NCBI GenBank assembly: GCA_013400155.1
Contig: VXBM01000022.1
Location: 1,508,610-1,572,609 of the forward strand
Length of the DNA: 64,000 nt
Direction of reading: 5' to 3'
Origin: Helopsaltes ochotensis
Taxonomy: Eukaryota; Chordata; Aves; Passeriformes; Locustellidae
The translations under genes were made by a program, and so were the position numbers. Below, in pieces: positions 24,632-38,200 of this stretch. Positions within the stretch are counted from its first letter, which is position 1. Each line of letters opens with the position of its first letter. The notes under the pieces are model-generated. The model was not told where the DNA came from and searched no databases. It saw nothing but the letters and a program-made list of their open reading frames with translations.

Positions 24632-25677
24632 GCAAACATAGCTACATACTTAGATATACACACCCAAGAGGAGGGCAGAAGAAGATTCCTCTGGAGGAGA
24701 CATCTTATTTTTAGTGGTTTCCCAGGACAAGATGATGTGTAATTCAAAACATTGTCACAAATCATAGAATTCCATTACTAACTAAATCCCTTTACCCCCA
24801 CAAATACACAAAAGAGATTATTCCTATTGGTCAGAATAGAAGATTAATTGTCATGTGTGATTAATTTGGACATTTTAAAAAAGTTTCATATGGTAATCCT
24901 GAAGTTTAGTTTGACTAAAGTAAAGACTAAACCATTCTAAAATCATCACAAAGTGTATTCACTTTTCAGATTCCAAGTATAGCAGTGAGTTGTAAGTCAG
25001 CTTAATTCTGCGCTGCAGAACAAAGAGTAATTTCTGCTGAAAACTTCTCAATGGATATGTAGATGAGAGATGAGATGCCATATTGCTGAAATATTCAGAA
25101 GCTGATACCTGTACCAAGAGAAATTCTGTAATGTAAAACATATCACTACCTTTTTTTTTTTTTTAATTTCTTGCTCTGGGGTTTCTCCCACAATAAATTG
25201 CCTCCTTGACTGCTGGCTTCTGGAAAATCCTTTGGTCTGCTTGGCTTCCCAGCTGCATAGACTATTCCCAGTCTCTCATACACAAATAAAAAGAGTTGCC
25301 TGTAGCTCTACCTAGCCTGATTGGCACATATGGCAATTGATTAACTACAAGTGACATTGGGGGACTATCATCAAACACAGCCTTTTTCCTAAGTTCCTAA
25401 TGAAACCATGGACTCTCCCCTTCAGGGCAGAATCATCCATTAGGCCCATGTGGTCCGAGCTGAAGGCTCCATAGGTTCCCACATGGCAGTGTAATAACCT
25501 TCTTACGAAGCAATGACAGAGACTTTTGTGAGATGAATGACTTAGAGAAATGACCTGCTTTGTCTTGCTTACAAGAGCAATTTGGAAATGGTTGTATTGT
25601 TAACAGCTGTCTACCTTCCGACACTTCTGCTCCTCCCCTTAAATTCCTCAGTGCACAATTCTTCTGCCGACCAAAAG

Positions 25678-25685
25678 TGACGTCA
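25678..25685. promoter_or_regulatory. Perfect CRE palindrome TGACGTCA
   Basis: The sequence reads AAAGTGACGTCACAAC. TGACGTCA is the full consensus site for CREB/ATF factors. The CpG inside it is kept in a CpG-poor region. There is no TATA box or visible gene nearby, so a role is inference only, and an 8-mer can arise by chance in 64 kb (expected about once). Confidence 0.45.
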
Positions 25686-28600
25686 CAACAGGAACACTTT
25701 CTGCTTCTGTAGTATCGTCCCTCTGAACAACTCTACATTTCATAAAGCATCTTACAGAGATCTTAGCATTGCAGTGTGCTAGCATGCTCTGCCCAGAAAG
25801 CAGCAGGGGCAAAGGAAAGTTGACTTTTCTGACTGGTTGTGCAGACAGAAAGAGCTAAATATGGATTCATAATTGAAAGATAAAAGGATGAAATTATTTA
25901 AAAGTGACTGCTGGAAATTTCCACATATCCTCTGAGGTGTAATTGTCACTTCCATAAGAACACCTAGTCTCTTGCAAACTGGATAAAATTGGTTACATTA
26001 AATTTTGAGTGTCAATGCTTAACACAATCAACTGATACATGCCAGAAACCTAAAAGGTATGGAGGAAACTAAGGTTTATGAATATATCAGCTTAGAACTT
26101 CCATTGACCTGCATCCTGTGAGAGTGAAAACCACCCTCCTTGTAAAAAACTGAGCAAGTCTTTGGAAAATATTCAGGAAGCCACATACTGATACATAGGG
26201 TAAAAGCAGTCCATAAAAATGTCAGCTTATGATGATTTTACGTCTTGGTTTTATTTGTTTGTTTTACTTTTTCTGAAGGCCTAGGACAATAATTGTGCAC
26301 TTGGAATCTCTCAGGTTTTTTTCCAGCAACGGGTGTGATCAAATCTGTCTTTGCCACATTTTGTTCTTTAAAAATAAGCATCTGGCAGTGGACTATTGTG
26401 GTCTGTTCCATTCTCTTTTTCCATTTGTGCTGCTTATATGATCTATGTATTGTCTACATGGGAACTTCTCAAGTCTGAGAAACTTGATGGACAATATAGT
26501 CAGAGGTTGCTGAAGTGGCAGGTTTTTCATTCAGCACCACTACAAGTACAGGTAACAGGATGGACTTGCCTTCCACATTTCTGAATACATTACCGTAAAG
26601 AGAAAAAGGAGTAAAGATGTCACCATCTCAATCAGCTGAAGCCTGTAGAATTGTGATTATATTCTTATTGTGGTACAATAGAGATAGATATCCAAAACTG
26701 GGCCTGAGAAAAGGTGAAAACCTTTGTCAGACCCTAATACTTCACTCTTATAAATGAAGGTCAATATTCTCTGAATTGTTAAGGACTTCTAATGTTTTGC
26801 AAAATATCCATAACAAGAAACAGTCTTTCCTGTCTAAAAAATAGTCCTATCTAGTCCTGTTTTTTATAAACTAGGTTTTCTTCAAAAAACCAGAAAGTGG
26901 TTTGAGTACCGGGTGGAACATTTGCATTAATAAGTATAAATGTAGCCAAGGCAGTTATCATTCCACATTTTATATTGAGGTACTAGTGTTCTGCTAACAT
27001 AATAACTTCTTAAATTCATTCATCACCATTTTTTCCTCTTGTTTGAAGACAAATCTAAATGGAATTCATCTTTACTAACCCTGGCTGTTTAAAACTTAAG
27101 AATGAAGTCTAAGCTTTTCAACAGTGACATAAATGACTTGTTTGCTTAGATTCTTAGTCAGACATTTAACTTCCACCCTTATTTTAGTAATTCATGCATA
27201 TTCAAGGACCTCTGTCATCATTAAATCCTTCAAAATGTATCTTTTCCTTGATACTCCTATCCTTCTATGCCAGAGTCAAGGCCCATGAAACCATCCCTGT
27301 CCCTCTGCACATATCCATGCCTTCAAATTGGACCAAGCTTTTACCCTCTAATAGTCCAAGTTCATCTCCACATTCAAATAGAACATGAAAAAAAAAATTC
27401 AAGGCTTCCTTTCAAAATCCTGATGTTGCTGTTGTTGGATGTTGTCCTCCTCATGGACAGAGGGTGATGAAGGGGAGAGTCTGATATTGTTAAGGGTGGT
27501 ACTGCCCTCTGCAATTCTCATCCCAGATTTCCCCCTGACAAAAACTGGAAATAGACTCCCAGAACATACAGATGACCTTTATTTTCTCGGTAACATCCCA
27601 CCCTAGGTGGATGGTGGGTGTATAACTCAGTGCCTTTTTGAATACCAGCTTATGAGCATATGCTGCATTTTCCTCTTTGGTGTGCAATTAAGACAAAATC
27701 TTCTCAATGATTGGGTGGAATGTAGAGAACAACTTGGAGGACATTTCACAGAGGAGATCTGCTTTGCTGAAAATCAGAAAGCTTGTGCATAAATTCATAT
27801 CAGAATTTTTATTCTTATTTGCTCAACACAATTCTATACACATTGAAGTTAACAAAACTATTTGTGTAAGGGTTTCCATAGAGTTCAGTGGCATCAAGAT
27901 TTTTCCAGTAAACATCTATGGCAAAAGGTAGACTTTGAGAGATTAGCACCAGTCTGGGTACGTTAATTTTCCTCCTAACAAGGACACCAATCTCATTCAA
28001 GAATTCTAATTGTTCCTACTCAGAAGCTATTAAAAATTGTATATTGTATTATATTGAGGGTTCATCTAATTTAAATGTGAAAAATTTGTAAACATCAGTA
28101 TTATATTATGTTCCATTCATTCATTTGATCCTCTAGTACATTAGAGGGGGAAAATATACATGCATTGAATTCTTGAGATTTTATTTTAAGGGCTGCTTTA
28201 ATGAATTCTTAATTACATTATTCAAAAGGTCCATTATTCAGCATTCATCTCACTTCTAAATGAAAGTCTTTACCTGACATGTGAATGAAATGAGTCTAAA
28301 TGCTTTCCATGCCACCTAGGGATTCGTAATAGACTTCTTGCTGAATGGCAGCAGCTGGTTTTCTTTCTGGTTCAAATTTTTGTGGATTATTTGTAGAGAT
28401 GGACAGGTATGAAATTCTCATCTCTCCCAAGCATCAGTAAACCCTCCAGTCTCACCAGATGTAATGCAGCAACAATGCTTGAGACAGTTGAAAGAGATAA
28501 AAGCTTGAGAAAAAAACACGTATAATATTTCTACAGTTTTCAAATATACTGTATAGTTCTCAACAATTCTATTTTGTGTGGGAAAAGCCCCTTATTAAAG

Positions 28601-28699
28601 ATTTTCTTATTTTTTTACATTTTACCAATAAAAAATTGAAGAACTTATAAAGGACTTGAGATCAGGTTTTTAAAAGTGGTAAGTTGATACTTTTTCTCA

Positions 28700-28890
28700 T
28701 TCCCCATCCATTTCAGTAGGACTAATATATGGTATTAAATTTGGAAAAGAGCTTAGGAGCTCAAAATACTCCAGCAGTTCAGACAGCAACTTGAAATGAG
28801 TACATGCACATGAGTGGCTGGTCAGGACTGTATTGTCATTACATCCATTGGGCCAAATTCCTCCCTGCCTCAGTCCGTATTTGATCCCAG
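28700..28890. mobile_element. Possible old MITE-like repeat remnant
   Basis: TTGGGCCAAATTCCTCCCTG at 28850 onward resembles the terminal sequence of the old amniote palindromic repeat also suspected at 8915-9003, and CCATCCATTTCAGTAGGACT near 28706 resembles its interior. The middle is not recognisable. Confidence 0.3.
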
Positions 28891-29701
28891 TCAACAACTG
28901 TATCATATGCAAGGGCAATTTTCTCTGGAATATATCAGTATAACAGAGCACTACCCATCCTCTAGAAGGTCTGAGGTGGCTTAAAGGGATAAAATTATAT
29001 AGTTAAATCCAGAGCCCTGGTAATATCTTCCTTTAGCACATATTGGTTTCACTGAGTGCTTTGCCTACATAAGGACTGCAAATTTTAAGAAATTGTCTGA
29101 AAAAAAACTTAATATCCTGAAAAAAATAATTCTTCTACTGTTTTGTCAGAAAAAAATTCAACTGTAACATTAATAGTAGGGAAATGTGTATACTGGATGA
29201 CTGAAATTGATCATTTCCCTACCTGTTAATTCTAAATATGAAAAAAAAATATTTCTAATGGAAAGAACATTACTTAGAGCATTGACATTAGCATTGAACA
29301 ACAGTACTATCTCAATTTCTTGTGAAAGGAATAAAATATTAATTTCCCAAAAATTAGAATTGTCTATTTCACTTGCACTAAAATCATAACAAACTTCTTT
29401 AGTCCAGATTAACATACTATAGATAAATTATTGTATACATTCAATTCTTAGCCCTCTATGTTTTCTAGAACCACTTTTGCAAAAGAATCTGTAGTGAAGC
29501 CTTTTCAGTGCTTTTGCAGTTGTTAGATCAATTTTTAAAGTGCATTTCTTAAATTATATTTTGTTTTTCATACATATAGATGTAGCTTTGCCATGGTCAA
29601 GGCAGTATAGGATATATCACGACCTTTCCCCCACCTGATAATGAAAAAAGTGTAATTAAAGTAAAATTTAATATGCTGCCATTAAATCTAGACCATTATT
29701 T

Positions 29702-29760
29702 AGGGCTCAGTACTGGAAGGTGCTGAGCACATTTCATGAAGTGCCCAGCACTGCCAACGC
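29702..29760. mobile_element. Possible old MITE-like repeat remnant
   Basis: AGGGCTCAGTACTGGAAGG followed by TGCTGAGCAC recalls a common ancient amniote repeat of the form GGGC-TGAT-CTGAAAGGTGCTGAGCAC. Only one end is seen. Confidence 0.35.
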
Positions 29761-32700
29761 CCACAGGCTGCCTTGCTTATTGCCAAGAAAGACTGTGCTA
29801 ATAATACAAAACCCCCAGCAGTTGTTGTGGCATGGCCAGGTATTGGTTAATGAAACAGCTGCACTACCAAGCAGGCTGAACCACCTACTGATAAAAAAGT
29901 AACATTTTAGAATGCCTAAGAAATCTCGGACAAAAAACCACATTATCCACTTTTCTGATGGGCAAAATGCATGAGTGCTGCTCACAGGGACTCCCATTCA
30001 CCCAGTCTAAAAAGCTCCCCTCTCTAAGAGTGATTGAAGGGCAGCCTTGAGGAGCCACATCACATTGTGCCTCTTAGGCGGAAGAGATATTGCAGCATTG
30101 ACCAACAATCAGACTTTGAAGCTGATTTCTCAATGAAGTACTGGTCTTGTCCCAGTTAAATGGAAAACCACATAAGTAGCCATGTGGAGAATAATACCGA
30201 AATTAAACAAACACATCCAGTGGCACTGATGATGCATTCAGGTATGCTTATTAAGTCACCATTTTCAGATTTGCTCATCCAGCCAAATTTCTCTTTTTTG
30301 TTTTTTCCCCTGTAGATCCCATTTACCCATCTAACTATTCAGTTTATTTTTATGTACGTCATTAAGGAAAATGAAATCTCAAATTCTCTTTAAAGGTTCT
30401 GGAATGTGACATATCTAATTATCAAAATATTTAAAATATTAGTAACTTCTCCAGGGTGATATGTATTTCCCAAAAGACAGACACAAGGAACATACTTTAA
30501 GCTTCAAAGCATACTAGGTACACTTCAAGATGTTAAACTGACACTTCTGCAAAGCATCAGACCAGGCAAAGATCTCCCTAATCACACTGAATTCTATCAG
30601 TTCAATGGAAATCATTCGGGGCTACTGTCTACCCATAATACTTAGGCTGCAGCCTATTGTAACTCTCAATCTTTAACATATTTATTTCAACCATGTTTAC
30701 GTAAATTATGGAAAACTTGAGAGCAATGAAAAATTAAAGACAAAATCCACAAAGACACCATAGAATGCTTAAGTAGGGACACAGAGTAGTTAAAAATGCA
30801 AGATTCATAGATCAAGCAAGGGAGCAAATAAAACAGAGCATGACTTCACTAAGTCCGATTGCAAAAAGGTATTTTAAATACCTGGAAACGTGTTTTGTGC
30901 AACTGCTATCAAAACTTACAAATATGCAGCCCTGATCCCGTTTCTGGAGCCATGTCACAGTGCAAAACCACTTATTTTCATTAGGAACATGAAAAATTCT
31001 TTTCAACTTCCCAATATGTAATTTGTACAGAAGCCAAAGGGTACCTTAGAGTGCTTAAAGAATACAAAAAGAAATTTCTATTGACATGATCTTCCTTAGT
31101 TTTATATGAATTACCATGTGATCATAGTTCTGAGTCAAATATTTATTAGCTTTTCACTAACACCTCAGTAAGATTGTCAGTGTTTTGAAAAAGTGTTTAT
31201 GTACAAAGCAAACAAAAAATCAATATATTTCCATTCTTTTTTGATGGTTAGGAAAGAAGAGCTGATGAGATATTCCATCAGATATTTTTTAGTATTCTGA
31301 TTTTTTAAGAGATGCTTTTTTTAGATGTATTTTTCTATATTTCATGTATATAAGCTTACAAAAAAAGCTAGTGATGTTCATGAAGCAAGATGTGGTTGTG
31401 TCTAAGACATTCCAAGAGAAAATGGTGCCTGTTTTCAGTCATTTCTAAAATCCATAATAACAAATTTGACTTATTTCCCACTCCCTCAACTTTTCATTTG
31501 AGAAATAAAGTTCATTTGTATTACACCTTGCTGGGTAGATAGACGATATGGGTGGTCTTCCATCAATCAAAATTGTAATTACTTTTCCCAATTGTCTCTG
31601 ATATTTTATTCAAAAAGTATTATGACGCCTAGGCATTATATATGTGATGGTTGTTTTCATTGTTAATAATAATAACACTAATGGGATTTTTTGATCCAGT
31701 GTATGCGATCATATATGACCTTTTCTTCACTTCTTCATTCCCTCTCTGTCTTTTGAGAGTTTTTTTTAAAAATTATTTTAGGGTAGTTCTGTGGACTAAT
31801 GCTAAAATACGCTATATAAAATTCAAAATAAATTGTCACCCATTCTTTCAGAATTCACAGCACATATGTCATCCTGGCTTCTTTGCAAAAGATTTGAGGT
31901 ACAATCATATAATGCAGAACTAATTCTTTATTAACCAGGCTGCCTGACTGCACTAATAATGGTAAACGTGAGCAAAAAGAACTTAAGAAGAACCACTTGA
32001 TATGATAAAGGATAGTTCTTTTACTATTATCATGTATAATTTCCCATCTTTCCCTGTAAAAAGAAGAAATTTATAGCCATTTCCTACATGTACCTTTTTC
32101 ATTTCAGTTTGAAAATCCTCAGCTTTTTTACTTCAGCAGTACCTTTGTCACTGGAACTGAGCATTTGAATCTTATTTCTAATTTGATAAAATATACATAT
32201 GGTGTTAGCATGCTAGAGGTAAAAGGTACTAATATCAAAGTCTGCACAGCTCACATTAGAATGATTTTAAACATGTATTATATATTTATTTAGCAGAGAA
32301 AGAAGGAAGTCTCTTAGAAGGTGTAAAGGTTATTAATTTTACTAAATGTTTCAGTAAAGCAATTTAATTAATCTTCTTACCAATAACTTCACTTCAGCAG
32401 AGCAACCTAAACACAGCTGTCATGTATTTAGCAGTTTGGATGTGGTTGCAAAACAGGTGCATTGTTGCTCTGCAACCCTGAAGGAGTTAAAGGACATGTA
32501 CGCTTAAGATATCTTTAAACTTTCAACTTAGAATTATTGATGAATGTAAAGCTACTCACTCAAAATCATCTAACCTTCTTAACTGGTTAAAAGAGTTTAA
32601 TCCTCTCAGTTATTAGCAGACCTTTGAAGTGAAACAGTGAAACTCACTCCTTCTGCCTGTTTTGAAAATTTTCATTGAATGTAGACTAAATCACAGGGAA

Positions 32701-34208
32701 GTTTCGGCTGCAGCACTTCATCTGCAGAGTAAGATGTGGATTACTTAGTTGAACTTTGCTCCAGTCAAGACTTTGTAGTGGTTATAAATCTTGAATCCAT
32801 CTAAGTTCACCTTAAATTAGCCTTGCAAAAACAATCTCTAAACTTCAAGTGTCTGCTTGGTGGATTCTGGCTAAGTGCCATGCAGAAGCTGAGACACTGA
32901 CTAATTGTCTTTGTTTCTTAAAAATACCTCATATTTTATTAAAAATAAAATGTCATGGAATACACACTTTTGCCTTTCACTTTATAAAACAACAGTGTCA
33001 TTGGGTTCTACACAGACCATTGGAAAAATACGTTGCATTTTAGAAATTAAATGGAAGAGGAACTTGAAAGCTTTATAAGTCCTGAAAGCCTTATTGCACA
33101 ATAATGCCACTACTGTATGAACAGCCTGGGAAGGGGCCAAACAAGCATGCCAAGATACAACAGATTTTTCAATTTTCCGGCAAATAGAAACAAATTCTGG
33201 TTTCAGAAGGTGTACTTGACAAACACTACTCAATGTGTTTCTGATTTGTGGTAAGAATGTTTTTACTGCTGGTGCCCTGTACTTTTGAGACATTTATTTC
33301 CTAAAAGAAAGATTCCATTCTATAAACCTCAACTGTCTATTTTTTCAAAGCAATTTAAAATCAAACACACAAATAAAATTTTTAACATATGGAAGCCTTC
33401 GTACAGAGACTTACGTATTCCAAGTTAAAATTGTTTTATAAACTGTAATGCTTTGCAGATGAAAACACTGAGAAGATGACTGTTTTCAGCAGTAATGCTT
33501 TTTGACAGCGTTAAACCTTGTTTTAGTAATTGACATAAAAATATTTGGTGGTTTTAAAATGGACCATTAATAAAAGTGGCATGTTTTAAGTTTAAAAAAA
33601 TTTACTTAATAATGTGAGGTTGTATAGAATTACAAATATAATATAGTATTTTTTAAAGGAAAATAATCTCTTACTTCTCTGTGTTAGAAACAGTGCATAT
33701 GCACCTTTAAAGCTGGCCCTTTTAAATATATGTATCCTACAGGTTGAATTTGAGTTTGGGTTGGTTCATATCCATATAATTTATTATTTTATTTCTTTTT
33801 TTTTTTCCAAGTTAGTACTTATCTTCTCCACTGGCTGACTTTTCTCATAAGCTTTTAACTTTTTGTTTCATACAGAGTCAAAGTTGAAGATTGCTGAACA
33901 TAGATACGTTTGCTATATAAACATTAGCAGACTATAAGCTTGTACACTGAATACTTTAAGATGTGTATATAGACAACTCTAAAGTATTTTTGGAATCGTA
34001 AACATTAATTTAGAGGAACGTTGTAATCTTAATGAACTTTTCTTAAAGAGTGGTTTTTCTAAACTTTGTCTGGTTAAAGAGTTTGTGGACCTTTTATTCC
34101 CCTGATTGAAAATTAGAAAATATTTGTCTGGGAATTTTTTTCCTCAAAATCTACAATAGTTTATTATGTTTTGAGTCAAGTTTTGATATCACACTTTCTA
34201 TGCAAAGG

Positions 34209-35268
34209 ATCACAGAATCACAGAATTTACGAGGCTGGAATAGAATTTTGGTATCAAGCCCAAACTCTGACCTAACACCACCTTAGCAACTAAACCATGG
34301 CACTGAATGCCACATCCAGTCTTTTCAAAAATACATTTAAGGACAGTAACTCCATCACCTTCCTGGGCAGCCCATTTCAATGTCCACTCACTCTATGAAG
34401 AATTTTTTTCCTCATGTCCAGCCTAAACTTCTCCTGGCACAGCTTGAGACTGTGTCCTCTTGTCCTGTCTCTGGCTGCCTGGGAGAAGAGGCCCGACCCC
34501 CACCTGGCTACATCTTATTTTCAGATGGTTGTAGGGAGCAACAAGGTCTCCCCTGAGCCTTCTCTTCTCCAGGCCAAACAACCGCAGCTCCCTCAGCCAC
34601 TCCTCACAGGACTTGTGTTCCAGACCCTTCACCGGCCTTGTTGCCCATCTCTGAACATGCTCCAACATCTCGACATCCTTCCTAAACTGAGGGCCCAGAG
34701 CTGGACACAGCACTCGAGGTGTGGCCTCACCAGTGCCAAGTCCAGGGGAAGAATGAGCTCCCTGCTCCTGCTGGCCACACCACTCCTGATACAGGCCAGA
34801 ATGCCTTGGCCTTCTTGGACACCTGGACACGCTGCTGGCCCATGTTCGTTCTGCTGTCCATCAGTACCCCCAGGACCTTTTCTGCCTGGTCACTGTCCAG
34901 CCACTCTGTCCCCAGCCCATAGCACTGGACAGGGTTATTGTGACCAAAGTGTAGGACCCAGCACTAGGTCTTGTTAAACCTCATACTGTTGGATTTGGCC
35001 CATCAATCCAGCCTGTCCAGGTCCCTCTGCAGCGCTCTCCTACTCTCAGATAGATCAACACTCACACCCAACTTAGTGTCATCTGCAAATTTGCTGATGG
35101 TGGACTCAATCCCCTCGTCACTAAAGATATTAAACAGGACCGATCACAACACTGATCTCTGGAGGACACCATCAGTGACTGGCTGCCTACTGGATGCAAC
35201 AGCATTCACCACCACTCTCTGGGCCCAGAAGTCCACCCAGCTTTTAACCCAGCAAAGAGTGCATCTGC
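34209..35268 (-). mobile_element. CR1 LINE, 5'-truncated, minus strand
   Basis: The 3' end lies at 34209, where the plus strand shows two copies of ATCACAGA-type 8-mers (34209-34226), the reverse of the CR1 terminal ATTCTGTG repeats. Moving to higher coordinates come the CR1 3' UTR, the C-terminal part of ORF2 and the second half of the reverse-transcriptase domain. Homology fades near 35268. Full CR1 elements are about 4.5 kb, so this is the usual 5'-truncated copy made by target-primed reverse transcription. Similarity to the CR1 protein is easy to read by eye, so it is younger than the fragment at 45.2 kb. Confidence 0.95.
34423..35268 (-). pseudogene. CR1 ORF2 remnant (reverse transcriptase C-terminal half)
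   Basis: The minus-strand translation shows the RT catalytic box as FADD at 35078-35089, followed by DDTKLG-like sequence. Further on are the typical CR1 words LEHVQRWAT, VKGLEHKSCEEWLREL and LEKRRLRGDL in one continuous 135-codon frame (34423-34830). The domain is spread over more than one frame with internal stops. The 34423-34830 frame stops where a normal CR1 would continue for some tens of residues. It cannot encode a working enzyme. Confidence 0.9.
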
Positions 35269-38200
35269 AACTATTAAATTTTTGATGCACTAGTGCTGAA
35301 TATACAGCAGGTATTAGTGTTTTCACTAATAATCTGTTTACAAAGGAATTAAGTGGGGGCTTTTTTTTAAGCACATGTTTAAATCTCATTGACTACTGCT
35401 CTGAGAGTCCTGCAAATGTTTTCAAGAGCTTCACTGCAGTAAGTCATAAGTTAATTTGCATCCTCATACAGGCTGACTATGATTGTATGGACAATTAGTC
35501 TCTTTTAAAGCCAAGGGAAATAATGAAAATGAACTGATGGCATAATGAGCCCATTTACATGGAAGACATGTTGATTTCATCCCTATGCAGGAATTTTAAA
35601 ATGGAGACAGTGTTCATTGCCCATGCAATAGCTATCTTACCAACTGTCTGAAAGAAAGAAAAGATGGTAAAAAACCAACAACAACAAACTTCCAACATAT
35701 GCCAAACAGAGAGCATCAACTGGGTCTTTTTTGGAGGAATTCCAATGACAATTTTTCACTGCTGCCAGAGTGATAGTACATCTCAGTCACTGGCTATGAG
35801 GAAAAATAAAAGCAGAAATACAGGAAGCAAACACAGGTGCCAAGTGACTGATCTGTCTCAGTAGGTAAACAGGCAAAAGGAAAGTTTCAAAAGGAAAACA
35901 TTCAGAGCAGGGGTGTGATCAGAGAGCCATGGAGGCTGTGGTTACACATGTATTGGCAGGTCTGTTTCAGCCTACTTAGGCTTGGTTCCTGCAGTTCACA
36001 AGTAATTCCCTCTTTCCTCTCCTTCCCTGTGCTGGCACCACTGTTTGTACAGCTGCATGGTGAACACAGTCAGGGACCTGGAAGCGGTAAAAAGTGACCC
36101 ACCAAAAATGGATCAGTTCCCTTTCTGATTTACTTCAGAGGCCCACAACTGGTTTGCTGGCATAGCAGAGGTTATGATGTGGGAACAAGATTGTGCAGCT
36201 GAGGAGAGGAGAAGATGCTGAAGGAAGCCCTATCAGCCACATGGTGGGGTCACATCCTGGGACTCAGAAAACTCTGCATGGCTGTCCCTCCAAAACACTG
36301 CCCTCTCCCTGATAGTTTGTCTTTGCTACTAGAAGTTTTGTTGGTTTTGGTTTGGTTTGGTTTGGTTGTGGGATTGTTTTGGTTTTGTTTTTTTTTTTAG
36401 ATAAGGGCATATAAATCAGCATCCAGTGCCAAGAGCATGGAACTTAGTTTCCTAGAATGTTGTCATACTCTTCAGAGATATAGGAATCTTTTTCAATTGC
36501 TGAAATATAGGCCTCTAAGTGTCATGTGTCATCTGAAAATGCCAAAGATAACATACTCAATCTTAGCCAGCTAGCTTCAGAAGGATATATATCCACCACA
36601 TCACACATATCAGCCTTCTCTAGATGTTGCAGACAGCCAAAGGATCCTCAAATAGTGCTAGTCATCTCTGTTTATGCAGCTGAACTTAATGCCCAAGGGG
36701 GCATGAAAATACCTAAACAGAACTTTAAAATTAGATATCTACAAGTGGAAACCCCCATAAGGGAATAGCACCATTCCATTTCCTAAGTATATGGATCAGC
36801 TGCTTTTTGAGGTGCCTTGAGATCTTTCTCTGGGGCTAGAAAATTCCCCACAGAACCGATGGAATACCTGTGCCTTTTCGAAGAGTAGAGGTCAGACAGG
36901 GAGTCCTAGGACATCTCAGATGGCATGGGGCCCAAGTCAGCTAGACTCTACTCTTTGTTTAATTTTTTGTTGGTTATGGGTTGGGATCAGTTTTCATTTA
37001 CTCCTTCTTCAAATGCTGTCAGTTCTTATCAGCATCTCCCTATTTATTTATAGTTAATGCAGATGATCAGCCATACAATAGACATTGCATGGCCTTGCTC
37101 ATGGGATTTGACTAGATGGCTTCCTTACATTCCAACAGTGCATGAGTTTTAATAGCCTTCATCAGTGTTTTATGTATTTCATTGAAAAAGCATTGAAAAA
37201 TTCCCCTCAGACATGCTGAACTTTAAGGCATGAGAAAGAAAATGGATATAATCTGTTTCACCAGGTTTCTTACAATTAAATTAAGATGATCGTCGTTTCT
37301 TTTTAATCTGAAGGGGCCCTTAGAGAAGAGAGTAGCATATCGAGAGGAGCTGATTTGTCTGGCAGTAAAAACAAAATAAAACAAAAAAGCACAGTACCTT
37401 TGTCACATTCCCATTACCTTTAACAAGTAGTTTCATAAACCCATGGATTATGATCTTGTAATGAGACCTCTGCTACCAAAAATAACTGCAAAAAAGGGTA
37501 ACTGAATGATGAACTACTGACATGCCTTTCTGAGGACCCACAGCTGCACTGCTTCTTTTGAAAAGACATGGGAACACATCCTATAGATATCTAATTTAAG
37601 TGTCTCAGATTTAACTAGTGACGGTAAGGAGAGCCAGCATTTTTGATCACTGAATATTGTCTATTCTGTCTCATGTTTTTGTTTTCCTGAGTTTATAAAT
37701 TGCATTCACCTCAAAACCTAAATTAAATATAAATATACACAAACTAAGCATTGGTCCTAGCATACTGAGCTTTCATCACATCTAGTTTTCACTCCTCACC
37801 CTTTCCAATTAACCTGAATATAGGATTTATTGAAGAATCCAAATTTTACCTTTTATCTCAAGAAATAACTCTCCCACCATGACCAGTGCACACAGAGGAA
37901 ACAATATGCAGCAGAAAAACAGGAAAATGGAAATAATGTAAGATGAAGAGTATCAGCTATGGGGAATCAGGGCAAAAGAAGATGTTTTCTGTTAGAATTC
38001 AGGCAGCTTTTAATGAGGGTCTTGTGAAATAGCTCATTCAAAGATCAGCATGGACAAGGCTACTGCAGCTTTCAGCTACTTGCAGGGTTTTCAGAGGCAC
38101 ATTGTCTCTTTTCAACCTTTAGTAACAAAATTCAAGTGATCTAAAACTGATAGTCTAATTCTGCATTTAAATGTAATTGTAATTTTATTTTATTTGTTTT

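Larger units (their letters stand above)
24302..34208. other. Non-coding unique DNA, no gene seen
   Basis: Long AT-rich stretch. It contains an AT dinucleotide run (24614-24631), a T14 run (25151-25164), a perfect cAMP-response palindrome (25678-25685) and two possible old MITE remnants (28700-28890 and 29702-29760). A T11 run lies at 33796-33806. Frames rarely exceed 100 codons and none looks like an exon. Confidence 0.65.

Noticed and set aside
34414..34977. 187-codon plus-strand open frame
   Set aside because: It is the antisense of the CR1 ORF2 remnant; the minus strand carries the recognisable protein words.
36341..36368. Interstitial telomere repeat
   Set aside because: The unit is TTTGG, not TTAGGG.
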